Shown: positions 1 through 8,742, numbered from the stretch's first letter. The stretch: DNA of 39,910 bases from Collinsella sp. (GCA_019414265.1 DXMJ01000017.1:1-39910); one strand, 5' to 3'. The notes: generated by a model not told the origin, from the letters alone. A program made the numbers and translations.

Positions 1-543
1 GAAAAACTCACCCGCTATAACCTGGGCGCGGCACTGCTGTGCTTGGCGGGCATTGGCTTGGTGGCGCTCGATAGCGTCGAGTTCAACATCGGTGACGTCA
101 TTACGCTGGCAGGCGCGGTCTTCTTCGCCATCCAGATGGCGGTGACCGCCAAGTACGGTCGCAAAATGGACATCAACGTTATCACGTTTTGGATGTTTGT
201 GGGCAACGGCGTGCTGAGCCTGGTTTCGTCGCTGTTATTCGAGACCCAGGCGCCTCTGTCCGTGTGGACGCCGAACTTTATCGGTGTGATGGCGTTTCTC
301 TCGGTGGGCTGCACATGCGTGGCTCTGCTCATCCAAAACGTCGGCCTGGCGCATGTCCCGGCTTCGACGGGCTCACTGCTCCTTTCGATGGAGTCGCCTT
401 CGGGCGTGTTGTTTTCGGTGCTGCTGATGGGGGAGGCGCTCACCTCGCGCCTGCTCGCCGGCTTCGTGCTTATCTTCCTGTCGATTATCTTGAGTGAGAC
501 TCACTTCGATTTTTTGCGCAAAAAGCCGCGCCCGCAATTGTAA
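1..543 (+). CDS. EamA/DMT-family membrane transporter, C-terminal part (5' end outside window)
   Basis: The reading frame is open from the first base, so the gene is cut by the window edge and only about 180 residues are visible. They form about six hydrophobic segments separated by short loops, the pattern of the second EamA repeat of drug/metabolite exporters (usual length about 300 residues, ten helices). The segment around GSLLLSMESPSGVLFSVLLM resembles the conserved EamA stretch before the last helices, and the protein ends in a short basic tail (RKKPRPQL). Substrate cannot be told from sequence; family members export amino acids, nucleobases or drugs across the cytoplasmic membrane. A strong terminator follows directly, so this is the last gene of its transcript. 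Confidence 0.8.
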   Translation, partial: EKLTRYNLGAALLCLAGIGLVALDSVEFNIGDVITLAGAVFFAIQMAVTAKYGRKMDINVITFWMFVGNGVLSLVSSLLFETQAPLSVWTPNFIGVMAFLSVGCTCVALLIQNVGLAHVPASTGSLLLSMESPSGVLFSVLLMGEALTSRLLAGFVLIFLSIILSETHFDFLRKKPRPQL

Positions 544-555
544 ACAACTTGTTGC

Positions 556-581
556 GCCGCCCTCCCGGGGCGGCATTTTTT
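556..581 (+). terminator. Rho-independent terminator after the EamA transporter
   Basis: GCCGCCC pairs with GGGCGGC around a five-base loop, followed by ATTTTTTA. It lies 13 bases after the stop codon. Confidence 0.85.
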
Positions 582-659
582 ATGCGTCGCCCTTAAAGTT
601 GTACCTTGCACTTTATGCTATCAAAGTGCTTGCTGCAAAAACGTTACTGGAGGGCATCT

Positions 660-1958
660 ATGGCACCAGCACTGTCCGATCTTCAACCGCAATCAGCGCC
701 CAAGGCTACCGCAGCGGCGCAGGCCGCTATCGGTGACGGTCTTGTTGCAGAAGCTCAGACTTTTGCAGACGAGCTTGCTGTGTGGCGACACGATCTACAC
801 CAGATGCCCGAGCTGGGTAACAACCTTCCGCAGACGTCCGCCTTTATCCAGGCGCGTCTGGACGAGATGGATATTCCCTATGCCGTGCTTGTTGACGGCT
901 CCTGTGTCGTTGGCCTTATCGGTGCCGGCGCGGCAGCTGCTGCTCGGGGTAACGGTACGTGCACGGACAAGCAGGCCGGTACGGTCATCATGCTCCGCGG
1001 CGACATGGATGCCCTGCCCGTTGCCGAGGAATCCGGCGAGCCCTTTGCATCCACCAATGGCTGCATGCATGCTTGCGGTCACGATATGCACGCGACGGCG
1101 CTGCTTGGTGCGGCTCGTATGCTCAAGGCCCGCGAGTCCGAGCTTCTCGACGCCAACGCCACGGTTAAGTTGCTGTTCCAGCCGGGCGAGGAAACCTTTG
1201 AGGGTGCCCGTGCTGCCATCGTCGACGGTTTGCTGCAGAACCCACGCCCCCAGGCCGCCTTTGCCATGCATGTCAATAGCCAGTCGCCGCTTGGCCTGGT
1301 GCTCTACGGCAGCCCGGCGCTCTCGGGCGTGTACGGTTTTCGCATCACGCTTCAGGGCAAGGGCGGCCATGGCTCGAGCCCCGAGATCTGCATCGACCCC
1401 ATCACGGCCGGCGTCCATGTGCATCTGGCGCTTCAGGAGCTCATCTCCCGCGAGGTGCCGGCGGCCAAGGAGGTCGCGCTTACCGTTGGCAAGTTCGCCG
1501 GCGGTCAGGCCGCAAATGTCATCCCCGACACTTGTGTGCTCGAGGGAACGCTGCGTGGCTTCGACGTCAAGCTCATGGAGCACCTCAAGGAGCGTATCGC
1601 CGAGGTCGTCAACGGCGTGGCCGCAACGTATCGCACGTCGGCCACCATCGAGACGCTCTCGGATGTTCCCCCGCTCGTGCTCGATGACGACGTGACCCAG
1701 GCTTCGCTTGGCTACGTGGGTGCGACGCTGCCCAAGGCCACCTTCCTGCCGCTGTTCCATGCCATGGCGAGCGAGGACTTTGCGCTTATCTCGAGTGAGA
1801 TACCGAGCGCATACTTTACGATCGGCGCGGCTGTGACCGATACGGACGAACACTTTGCCCAGCATCATCCCAAGGCGCGCTTTAGCGATGCCGAGCTGCC
1901 ACTTGGTGCCGCGGCTTACACGGCGGTCGCTTTGGGCTATATCGCCGACCACCGGTAG
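660..1958 (+). CDS. M20-family amidohydrolase (hippurate / N-acyl-amino-acid hydrolase type)
   Basis: A 432-residue metallopeptidase-fold enzyme that would hydrolyse an N-acyl or aminoacyl amide in the cytoplasm. Visible family motifs, in order: WRHDLHQMPELG near residue 45; RGDMDALPVAEESG; MHACGHDMHATALLG with metal-ligand Cys and His; FQPGEETFEGA with the catalytic Glu pair; FAMHVN; the dimerisation/lid domain starting GKGGHGSSPE; and a C-terminal HAMASEDFA metal ligand region. The chosen ATG has GGAGGG six bases upstream. An in-frame upstream ATG at 606 has no ribosome site and would add a non-homologous leader. The N-terminal 25 residues are rich in Ala, Pro and Gln and look unstructured. 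Exact substrate is not predictable: hippurate, N-acetyl-diaminopimelate and p-aminobenzoyl-glutamate hydrolases all share these motifs. Confidence 0.9.
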   Translation: MAPALSDLQPQSAPKATAAAQAAIGDGLVAEAQTFADELAVWRHDLHQMPELGNNLPQTSAFIQARLDEMDIPYAVLVDGSCVVGLIGAGAAAAARGNGTCTDKQAGTVIMLRGDMDALPVAEESGEPFASTNGCMHACGHDMHATALLGAARMLKARESELLDANATVKLLFQPGEETFEGARAAIVDGLLQNPRPQAAFAMHVNSQSPLGLVLYGSPALSGVYGFRITLQGKGGHGSSPEICIDPITAGVHVHLALQELISREVPAAKEVALTVGKFAGGQAANVIPDTCVLEGTLRGFDVKLMEHLKERIAEVVNGVAATYRTSATIETLSDVPPLVLDDDVTQASLGYVGATLPKATFLPLFHAMASEDFALISSEIPSAYFTIGAAVTDTDEHFAQHHPKARFSDAELPLGAAAYTAVALGYIADHR

Positions 1959-2041
1959 TACCCAACCTTGCCTTTCAAGCCTGCGGGCATGGCCATAAGG
2001 CCTATGCCCTTGTCTTTCAAGGCAATCTTGGGCACTACCGG
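1952..2041 (+). repeat. Long multi-stem hairpin overlapping the amidohydrolase stop codon
   Basis: A roughly 90-base imperfect palindrome. The outer arms CCGGTAGT/ACTACCGG enclose CCCAA/TTGGG, then TTGCCTT/AAGGCAA, then an inner GGGCAT..GCC/GGC..ATGCCC hairpin with a short loop. The 5' arm contains the TAG stop codon. There is no T-run, so it may act as an mRNA 3'-end stabiliser or processing signal rather than a classic terminator. Confidence 0.6.
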
Positions 2042-2058
2042 CGCCTGGCTTTGTCATC

Positions 2059-2419
2059 ATGGCCACGTGTTACACGATTTTCGTTAACTGCATGAGCCTG
2101 TTTCAGCCGCTCATCGTCAGCGACCTCGGGATCACGCTTGCGCAGTACAACATCTCCAATGCCATCTCCACCGTGGTGAGCGTTATCGGCTCACTTGTCA
2201 TTGGCCATGTTGCCGATAAAGTAAGCGGCCGCGTTTTGGGTTCCCCTCACTGTAATCGCCACCTCTGCCGTTCTTGCCGGCATGAGCTTTGTCGGTGAGC
2301 TGTGGCAGGTCTACGTGCTCTTTTCTGTTCGCTCCGTTCTGTCTGTGGCTGCCCTGGAAGCCGAATGGATGCTCGTACCATCATTCGGTTTCCAAGGCGG
2401 CTACGGGCCTACGAAATGA
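2059..2419 (+). pseudogene. Major facilitator transporter remnant, truncated and frameshifted
   Basis: The frame from 2059 encodes an MFS N-terminus: a first helix, the SDLGITLAQYNISNAI stretch, and a second helix ending GHVADKVSGRVLG, which resembles the MFS loop 2-3 signature. Around 2235-2246 the reading frame shifts. Transporter-like sequence (LTVIATSAVLAGMSFVGELW, then VYVLFSVRSVL) continues in the next frame to a TGA at 2417. Only about 115 of the usual 400 or so residues remain and no further helices are seen. The remnant runs into two palindromic repeats. It would be non-functional unless the frameshift is a sequencing error, and even then the protein would be truncated. Confidence 0.75.
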
Positions 2420-2424
2420 TCCGT

Positions 2425-2472
2425 TTTCCTCCGTCCCCAACAGATCACGTGATCCGAAGGGGACGGAGGAAA
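2425..2472. repeat. Perfect 14-bp hairpin with a palindromic loop
   Basis: TTTCCTCCGTCCCC (2425-2438) is perfectly complementary to GGGGACGGAGGAAA (2459-2472). The 20-base loop itself contains the 12-bp palindrome GATCACGTGATC (2443-2454). It lies in the debris behind the MFS pseudogene and looks like a dispersed intergenic element. Confidence 0.7.
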
Positions 2473-2485
2473 GCGAATCAGCTGT

Positions 2486-2548
2486 CGCGGCGGCGCATCT
2501 GGCCGAACGAGCCCCCATACCCTCGTTCGGTCAGATGCACCGCCGCGG
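2486..2548. repeat. Long inverted repeat upstream of hisS
   Basis: About 26-base arms (2486-2511 and 2522-2548) ending in CCGAACGAG / CTCGTTCGG enclose a ten-base loop. They pair almost completely, with one G-T wobble and one C-A mismatch. The repeat ends 15 bases before the hisS -10 box. It could insulate hisS from upstream transcription or be a repeat element. Confidence 0.65.
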
Positions 2549-2563
2549 TTTGTGTTTGTGCCG

Positions 2564-2569
2564 TATAAT
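2564..2569 (+). promoter_or_regulatory. Probable -10 box of the hisS promoter
   Basis: A consensus TATAAT lies 43 bases before the hisS ATG, immediately downstream of the long inverted repeat. No good -35 hexamer is seen 16-18 bases upstream, because that position falls in the hairpin's right arm. Confidence 0.5.
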
Positions 2570-2611
2570 GACCACTACCTATGACGCGATACAAAAGAAA
2601 GGTGTTTGCCC

Positions 2612-3925
2612 ATGCAGGCACAGAAGGCGGAGGGAACCCGCGACCTTATCGGCGCCGAGATGCGCGCCTGGCAAAAGATGCAGCAGACCGCTGCCGGCGT
2701 ATTCGAGCCGTTTGGCTTTAAGCCCATCGAGACGCCCGCGATCGAGCAAGTGGACGTGTTTGTCCACGGTATCGGCCAGTCGACCGACGTCGTTCGCAAG
2801 GAGATGTTCCGCGTGTTTAGCGGCGCCAACCTTGAGCGCGTCTTTACCGAGGGTACCGATACCAAGCTCAAGCCCAAGCAGCGCCTGGCGCTTCGCCCCG
2901 AGGGCACGGCCGGTGTGGTGCGCGCCGTCGTGGAGAACAACCTGGTGCCTCAGGGCTCCACGCCGTTTAAGGCCTACTATGCCGAGGCCATGTTCCGCGG
3001 CGAGCGTCCCCAGAAGGGTCGTCTGCGTCAGTTCCACCAGGTGGGCATCGAGTGGCTCGGTGCTCCCGATCCGGCGGCAGACGCCGAGTGCATCATTATG
3101 CTCATGGAGTTCTACAAGCGCCTGGGCTTCGATCTTTCCAAGCTTCGTCTGCTCATTAACTCGATGGGCGATGCGCAGTGCCGTCCGGCATATCGCGAGC
3201 AGGTCAAGCAGTTTATCCTCGATCACGCCGACGAGATGTGCGACGAGTGCCGCGAGCGCGCCGAGCTCAACCCGCTGCGCGCCTTCGACTGCAAGAACGA
3301 CCATTGCCGCGAGATCATGGCCGACGCTCCGCTGATGGGCGACAACCTGTGCGATGAGTGCCGCGAGCACTACGAGCAGGTCAAGCGCTATCTGGACGCC
3401 GCCGGTATCGAGTATGTCGAGGATCCCACCCTGGTGCGCGGCCTGGACTACTACACCCGTACTGTCTTTGAGGTCGAGGCTCCCGGCGCCGGTGTCGGCT
3501 CCATCGGTGGTGGCGGTCGCTACGATGGCCTCGTTGAGCTCGAGGGCGGTAAGCCCACGGCGGGCGTCGGCTTTGCCGTCGGCTTTGAGCGCGCCCTGCT
3601 GGCCCTGCAGGCCTTTGGCAGCGACCTGGGTGCCGAGGAGGCCCCGTGTGTCTACGTCGCCAACGCCGGCAAGGAGTTGCGCCAGAACGTCTTTGCCATC
3701 ACGCAGGAGCTTCGCGCCGCAGGCATCGTGACCGAGGCCGACTATCAGGGCCGTTCGCTCAAGGCCCAGTTTAAGCAGGCCGATAAGGTGGGCGCCAAGC
3801 TCATTTTGGTCCTGGGTGGTGACGAGCTTGCCGCCGGTAAGGTCAAGGTGCGCGACATGGAGAGCCACGACGAGGTACTGGTCGATTTGGCCAACGTTGT
3901 CGAGGCGGTTCGCGAGCGCCTGTAG
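2612..3925 (+). CDS. hisS: Histidine--tRNA ligase
   Basis: A 437-residue class II aminoacyl-tRNA synthetase that charges tRNA-His in the cytoplasm. It begins with the family's RDLIGAEMRAWQ segment. Motif 2 is seen as LRPEGTAGVVRAV. The HisRS-specific signatures LVRGLDYYTRTVFEV and GGGGRYDGLVE follow, then motif 3 VGFAVGFERALL and a C-terminal anticodon-binding domain from about residue 340 (CVYVANAGKELRQ onward). Length matches the family (420-430). A four-cysteine pattern (CDEC, CKNDHC, CDEC) in the middle occurs in many bacterial HisRS proteins. The ATG at 2612 is preferred over an in-frame TTG at 2606 because AGAAAGG sits about nine bases upstream. aspS, often next to hisS in Gram-positive bacteria, is here 9 kb downstream. 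Confidence 0.97.
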   Translation: MQAQKAEGTRDLIGAEMRAWQKMQQTAAGVFEPFGFKPIETPAIEQVDVFVHGIGQSTDVVRKEMFRVFSGANLERVFTEGTDTKLKPKQRLALRPEGTAGVVRAVVENNLVPQGSTPFKAYYAEAMFRGERPQKGRLRQFHQVGIEWLGAPDPAADAECIIMLMEFYKRLGFDLSKLRLLINSMGDAQCRPAYREQVKQFILDHADEMCDECRERAELNPLRAFDCKNDHCREIMADAPLMGDNLCDECREHYEQVKRYLDAAGIEYVEDPTLVRGLDYYTRTVFEVEAPGAGVGSIGGGGRYDGLVELEGGKPTAGVGFAVGFERALLALQAFGSDLGAEEAPCVYVANAGKELRQNVFAITQELRAAGIVTEADYQGRSLKAQFKQADKVGAKLILVLGGDELAAGKVKVRDMESHDEVLVDLANVVEAVRERL

Positions 3926-3982
3926 CGTATCTTTTTGAGCTGCGGGCTTGCTAACGTGCCCTGCTCATGGAGAGCGATTGTT

Positions 3983-4020
3983 ACGGGGGTGTTTCGCATT
4001 TATGCGAAATGCCCCCGTTT
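3983..4020 (+). terminator. Terminator between hisS and ppc
   Basis: ACGGGGG and TTTCGCAT pair with ATGCGAAA and CCCCCGT around a two-base loop, with a short T-run after. The stem is long and nearly perfect. Confidence 0.8.
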
Positions 4021-4182
4021 GCATATGCCGTCCACCGAGAAATACGACCATTTGGGGCAAAAAGCCTTGCAATGCAGAAAATACTTTTGTGTGGTAAAGC
4101 GCAATCAGCTTCGAAAGTTTTTGCCGAGTGCCTATAATAAATACCGCATGTTACGTGCATAGAAGGAGGAATGGGAGGAAAC

Positions 4183-6996
4183 GTGGCTGAGAACCTAAGC
4201 AACCAGTCTGTACCCGAAGCCGCGGCGCGCGTCGCTGCCGTGGTCAACCGCCTCGTTAACCGAATCGGCTCGAATGCCGAGTCCAGGGAGCGTCTCGCCG
4301 AGATCGAGATCCCCGAGGAGCTGCGCGATAATCTGGCGCTGTTCCTGCGCCTGGAACGTCGTGTGCTTAGCGAGTATGATCCCGAGATCGCGGACCTGTT
4401 CGACAAGATTTTGACAGCCGAGATTGTGGTCAATGCTGGCAACCCCGGTAGCCGCGCTGCCGACGAGTCCGTTGACGAACAGGGCGTGCCCACTGCCGAC
4501 GAGCCCACCGCCGTGGCGTTTCGCGAAGTCGTCGATTTGATTGACAGCCTGCCGCTTGATAAGCAGCAGGTCATCGTTCGCGCCTTTACGAGCTTCTTCC
4601 ACTTGGCAAACCTGTCGGAGGAGAACTACCGTGTGGCGCAGCTGCGCGAGCGCGAGGCCGGCGCATCGACCGATACCGAGGTCGATCCTGCCAACGAACT
4701 CACCGTCGCCTATCACCAGTTGGTAAACGAGATGGGCGTCGAGGGTGCCAATGAGCTGCTCGGCAAGCTCGAGTTCCACCCTGTCTTTACCGCACATCCC
4801 ACCGAGGCCCGTCGTAAGGCCGTCGAGGGCAAGATTCGCCGTATCTCCAACCTGCTGGAGGAGCGTCCGCGTCTGGGCGGCTCCGACCTGGTGGAGAACG
4901 AGCGCCATATGCTGCAAGAGATCGACGCCCTGGTACGCACGAGCCCCATCGCGCTCAAGAAGCCCACGCCGGTCGAGGAAGCCGATACCATCATCGACAT
5001 CTTCGATAACACGCTGTTCGACGTTATCCCCGTCATCTACCGTCGCTTTGACGACTGGGTGCTGGGCGACAAGGCCGGCACCGTGCCGCCGCTGTGCCCG
5101 GCGTTCTTCCACCCCGGCAGCTGGATCGGTTCCGACCGTGACGGCAACCCCAACGTTACCGCCAAGGTGAGCCGCGAGGTCGCCGCCAAGTACTTCACCC
5201 ACATGGTGCTCAAGCTCGAGGACAAGTGCCGCCGCATCGGCCACAACCTCACGCTCGAGGCCACCTACAGCAAGCCTTCTGCCGAGCTCATTAACCTGTG
5301 GAACCATCAGGTCGAGATGAGCCCTCGTTACACGGCCCGCGCCGAGCTGATCTCCGAGCACGAGCCGCATCGCGCCGTCATGCTCGTCATGGCCGACCGC
5401 CTGAACGCCACCGTGCGCCGCATCACCGACACCATGTACCACAGCGCCGACGAGTTCCTGGATGACCTGCGCGTCGTCCAGCGTTCGCTTGCTGCCTGCG
5501 GTGCCGTCCGTGCCGCCTACGGTCCGGTCCAAACCATCATCTGGCAGGTCGAGTCCTTCGGCTTCCATATGGTCGAGATGGAGTTCCGTCAGCACTCCGT
5601 GGTGCACGCCCGCGCCCTCAAGGATATCCACGAGAACGGTATCCATGGCGACCTGCAGCCCATGACGCGCGAGGTCATCGATACCTTCCGCGCTATCGGT
5701 TCCATCCAAAAGCGCTACGGCAAGAAGATGGCGCACCGCTACATCATCTCGTTCACCAAGAGCGCCCAGCATGTGGCCGACGTCTTTGAGCTTGCCCACC
5801 TGTCCTTTGCACACGAGGAGGATGTCCCCGAGCTCGACGTGATCCCGCTGTTCGAGCAGCTCGAGGACCTCGAGGGCTGCATCGACGTGCTCGACCAGAT
5901 GCTCACGCTGCCCGTGGTGCAAAAGCGCCTTGCCCAGACCAACCGCCGCATGGAGGTCATGCTGGGCTATTCCGACTCCTCCAAGGACGCCGGTCCTACC
6001 ACGGCCATGCTCGCGCTGCACTCCGCGCAGGAGCGCATCGCCAAGTGGGCCGAGAAGAACGATATCGACCTGGTGCTCATGCACGGTCGCGGCGGTGCCG
6101 TGGGCCGTGGTGGCGGCCCGGCCAACAAGGCCGTGCTGGCGCAGCCCAAGGGTTCGGTCAACTGCTTCTTTAAGCTCACCGAGCAGGGCGAGGTCATCTT
6201 TGCCCGTTACGGCAACCGCACGCTGGCTCAGCGCCATGTTGAGTCCGTTGCTGCCGCAACGCTTTTGCAGTCGGCCCCGAGTGTCGAGAAGACCAACACC
6301 GAGACCACGCAGAAGTTCTGGGATATGGCCGAGAAGCTCAACACCGCAAGCCACGAGCGCTATCTGGACCTGCTGAACACCGAGGACTTTACACCGTGGT
6401 TCTCGACCGTGACGCCGCTGACCGAGGTCGGTCTGCTGCCGATCGGCTCGCGTCCGGCCAAGCGCGGTCTGGGTGCGAAGTCACTCGACGACCTGCGTAC
6501 CATTCCGTGGATCTTCAGCTGGAGCCAGGCGCGCATTAACCTGGCCGCTTGGTACGGCCTGGGCACCGCCTGCGAGCAGCTTGGCGATCTTGACCAGCTC
6601 AAGGCTGCCTACCAGGAGTGGCCGTTCTTCCGCACCTTTATCGACAATATTGAGATGTCGATCGCCAAGACCGATCAGCGCATCGCCAAGATGTATCTGC
6701 ACCTGGGCGATCGCCAGGATCTGTCCGAGAAGGTCTTTACCGAGATGCAGCTCACGCGTAAGTGGGTCCTTGCCATCGTCGGTGACGAGTGGCCGCTGCA
6801 GCGCCGCCGCGTGCTCGGCTGCGCCGTCCGCGTGCGTAACCCCTATGTCGACGCCCTGTCCATCGCCCAGGTCCGCGCCCTTCGCGAGGTGCGTATGAAC
6901 CAGGACGAGATGGCCGAGGAGAAGAAGGCCGAGTACATGAGCTTGATTCTTTCGACTGTGACCGGCGTCTCGGCAGGATTGCAGAACACGGGGTAA
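4183..6996 (+). CDS. ppc: Phosphoenolpyruvate carboxylase
   Basis: Cytoplasmic enzyme that adds bicarbonate to PEP to give oxaloacetate, feeding C4 acids into fermentation and biosynthesis. All main motifs are visible: FTAHPTEARRK with the catalytic His; GSWIGSDRDGNP; FGFHMVEMEFRQHS; MLGYSDSSKDAG; HGRGGAVGRGGGP; the IPWIFSWSQARINLAAWYG segment; and the conserved C-terminal QNTG. Length about 937 residues, typical for bacteria (880-970). Start choice is uncertain. The GTG at 4183 has GGAGG four bases upstream. An in-frame ATG at 4171 lies one base from an AGGAGG, too close for normal initiation, and would add four residues. It is a single-gene transcript with a terminator before it and a complex palindrome after it. 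Confidence 0.97.
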   Translation: MAENLSNQSVPEAAARVAAVVNRLVNRIGSNAESRERLAEIEIPEELRDNLALFLRLERRVLSEYDPEIADLFDKILTAEIVVNAGNPGSRAADESVDEQGVPTADEPTAVAFREVVDLIDSLPLDKQQVIVRAFTSFFHLANLSEENYRVAQLREREAGASTDTEVDPANELTVAYHQLVNEMGVEGANELLGKLEFHPVFTAHPTEARRKAVEGKIRRISNLLEERPRLGGSDLVENERHMLQEIDALVRTSPIALKKPTPVEEADTIIDIFDNTLFDVIPVIYRRFDDWVLGDKAGTVPPLCPAFFHPGSWIGSDRDGNPNVTAKVSREVAAKYFTHMVLKLEDKCRRIGHNLTLEATYSKPSAELINLWNHQVEMSPRYTARAELISEHEPHRAVMLVMADRLNATVRRITDTMYHSADEFLDDLRVVQRSLAACGAVRAAYGPVQTIIWQVESFGFHMVEMEFRQHSVVHARALKDIHENGIHGDLQPMTREVIDTFRAIGSIQKRYGKKMAHRYIISFTKSAQHVADVFELAHLSFAHEEDVPELDVIPLFEQLEDLEGCIDVLDQMLTLPVVQKRLAQTNRRMEVMLGYSDSSKDAGPTTAMLALHSAQERIAKWAEKNDIDLVLMHGRGGAVGRGGGPANKAVLAQPKGSVNCFFKLTEQGEVIFARYGNRTLAQRHVESVAAATLLQSAPSVEKTNTETTQKFWDMAEKLNTASHERYLDLLNTEDFTPWFSTVTPLTEVGLLPIGSRPAKRGLGAKSLDDLRTIPWIFSWSQARINLAAWYGLGTACEQLGDLDQLKAAYQEWPFFRTFIDNIEMSIAKTDQRIAKMYLHLGDRQDLSEKVFTEMQLTRKWVLAIVGDEWPLQRRRVLGCAVRVRNPYVDALSIAQVRALREVRMNQDEMAEEKKAEYMSLILSTVTGVSAGLQNTG

Positions 6997-7019
6997 TCGA
7001 TAGCCCTGTGGCTCTCACC

Positions 7020-7146
7020 GGGACCCGACGGGTTTCCCTCTGAATGCGTCCTCGCACTTGAAGCCCCCTTATCCTGCTCCTTCGGAGCTGCGGATAAGGG
7101 GGCTTCGTGCTGCGGAATGCATTCAGAGGGAAACCCGTCGGGTCCC
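7020..7146. repeat. Nested palindromic element A, 28-bp perfect outer arms
   Basis: Outer arms 7020-7047 and 7119-7146 are perfectly complementary over 28 bp. Inside, GTCCTCG (7048-7054) faces CTGCGGA (7110-7116), and GCAC pairs with GTGC. A 14-bp perfect stem AAGCCCCCTTATCC/GGATAAGGGGGCTT is capped by GCTCC-TTC-GGAGC. It starts 24 bases after the ppc stop codon. A second element with the same plan and core but different arms lies at 9499-9623. The inner stem resembles a bidirectional terminator. Confidence 0.8.
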
Positions 7147-7258
7147 TTCATCCTCGGTCTTCGGGGATTAAAGCTGAAGGGAAGAAAGGCGCGCTTCGCG
7201 CGTTTTGGATGGGGTCTGTCCCGGCGGCGCGTTTGGCGCTTCTCGCCTTACGACTGTA

Positions 7259-7298
7259 GCGGCCGCGGTCCCAAGCGGGATCGCGGCCGCTCTATTTT
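7259..7298 (+). terminator. Terminator-like hairpin between ppc and larA
   Basis: GCGGCCGCGGTCCC pairs with GGGATCGCGGCCGC across a four-base loop, with one G-T wobble, followed by TCTATTTT. The rest of 7147-7415 holds a CCCTTCA/TGAAGGG hairpin (7144-7181), a small CGCGC-TTC-GCGCG hairpin near 7190, a GAACGTTC dyad at 7310-7317 and the AT-richer larA upstream region. No gene is seen. Confidence 0.65.
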
Positions 7299-7415
7299 GG
7301 GTCAAATATGAACGTTCTGTTAACGAGTGGGCAAACGGTAGCTTTTTTCGGTGAGCGGCGTATTCTCTCAACGGTTTAACTAGTGTGTCAGTTGAAAGAA
7401 AGAGGGCGCTCGTCA

Positions 7416-8693
7416 TTGTTTGAATGTGAACTGCTGTTTGACCACAAGACGTTGCATCTGGAGCTCGAGGATAAGAACTTCGCGGGTGTGATGGAAGGTC
7501 ATCAAAACGAGTCTAAGACTACAAAATCGCAGGAAGAGCTGGTAGAGGAGTCGCTTGCCAACCCTTATGGCTCGCCTTCGCTCGAGGAGCTTTGTGCTGG
7601 CAAAAAGGATATCGTAATTATCAGCTCTGACCATACGCGTCCCGTTCCTTCGCGTGTGACGATGCCTATTCTGCTGCATCACATTCATGCCGCTGCGCCC
7701 GAGGCCCGTGTGCGTATTTTGGTTGCTACGGGTATGCACCGTCCGTCGACGCACGAGGAGCTCGTCAATAAGTATGGCGAGGACATCGTTGCCAACGAGG
7801 AAATCGTTATGCATGTCGCGACCGACGACAGCATGATGAAAAAGATCGGCACCCTGCCTTCTGGTGGCGAGTGCATCATCAACAAGATCGCTGCCGATTG
7901 CGACCTGCTGCTTGCCGAGGGCTTCATTGAGCCGCACTTCTTTGCCGGTTTCTCTGGCAGCCGTAAGTCTGTCCTGCCTGGCATCGCCAGCTATAAGACC
8001 ATCATGTACAACCACAACGGTCAGTTTGTGAACGACTCCCATTCGCGTGCCGGCAACCTGTGCCACAACCACGTGAGCGAGGACATGTTCGCCGCTGCCG
8101 AGATGGCTCACCTTGCCTTTGTGCTTAACGTGGTGCTCAACGGCAAGCACGAGGTCATCGGCTCCTTTGCCGGCGATATCCACAAGGCACACGAGGCCGG
8201 CTGCGAGTTTGTGAAGAGCCTTGCCGGTGTTGAGCCCGTCGAGTGCGAGATTGCCATCACCACCAACGGCGGCTACCCGCTCGACCAGAACATCTACCAG
8301 GCTGTAAAGGGCATGTGCTCTGCCGAGGCCACGCTTCCCGAAGGCGGCGTGATTATCGACGTTGCCGGTTGCGCCGACGGTCACGGTGGCGAGGGCTTCT
8401 ATCACAACATCGCCGACAACGATCCGGCAGAGTTTGAGCGCGCCTGCATCGACCGTCCCAAGGACGAGACCCTGCCCGATCAGTGGACGAGTCAGATTTT
8501 CGCTCGCATCCTGGCACATCACCCCGTGATCATGGTTACCGATCTGTGCGATCACCAGATGCTCAAGGATATGCACATGACGCCGGTCAACACCCTTGAG
8601 GAGGCGCTCAAGCTTGCTTTTGAGATGAAGGGTGCCGACGCCAAGGTCGCCGTCATCCCCGATGGCCTGGGTGTTGTCGTCGCGCAGCACTAG
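7416..8693 (+). CDS. larA: Nickel-dependent lactate racemase
   Basis: Interconverts D- and L-lactate using a nickel pincer nucleotide (NPN) cofactor bound to a lysine. A TTG start at 7416, nine bases after AGAGGG, gives 425 residues. With this start the key residues fall on exactly the numbers known for Lactiplantibacillus plantarum LarA: Asp72 and Arg75 (DHTRP), catalytic His108 (GMHRP) and His174 (EPHFFAGFSG), cofactor-anchoring Lys184 (GSRKS), nickel ligand His200 (YNH), and substrate-contacting Gln295 and Lys298 (YQAVKG). An in-frame GTG at 7383 would add 11 unneeded residues. The neighbouring channel gene and the convergent larB-larC support the assignment. Some LarA homologues racemise other 2-hydroxyacids, so lactate itself is inferred. 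Confidence 0.95.
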   Translation: MFECELLFDHKTLHLELEDKNFAGVMEGHQNESKTTKSQEELVEESLANPYGSPSLEELCAGKKDIVIISSDHTRPVPSRVTMPILLHHIHAAAPEARVRILVATGMHRPSTHEELVNKYGEDIVANEEIVMHVATDDSMMKKIGTLPSGGECIINKIAADCDLLLAEGFIEPHFFAGFSGSRKSVLPGIASYKTIMYNHNGQFVNDSHSRAGNLCHNHVSEDMFAAAEMAHLAFVLNVVLNGKHEVIGSFAGDIHKAHEAGCEFVKSLAGVEPVECEIAITTNGGYPLDQNIYQAVKGMCSAEATLPEGGVIIDVAGCADGHGGEGFYHNIADNDPAEFERACIDRPKDETLPDQWTSQIFARILAHHPVIMVTDLCDHQMLKDMHMTPVNTLEEALKLAFEMKGADAKVAVIPDGLGVVVAQH

Positions 8694-8742
8694 CGTGCGG
8701 ACTCAACGAATCGTTTACAACCGACAAGAAAGATAAGGTTTT

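Noticed and set aside
4195..6354. Very long minus-strand open frame opposite ppc
   Set aside because: It mirrors the GC-ending codon pattern of ppc, has low-complexity Leu/Gly/Val/His content and no motif. The same applies to long antisense frames over larA, feoB, kdpA, kdpB, ebgA and the flavoenzyme gene.
7183..7205. Small terminator at 7190
   Set aside because: CGCGC-TTC-GCGCG plus TTTT is only a five-base stem; a much stronger hairpin lies at 7259.
6997..7415. tRNA or other small structured RNA gene in the ppc-larA gap
   Set aside because: No cloverleaf, GTTC box or CCA end was found. The structure is explained by the nested palindrome and terminator-like hairpins.
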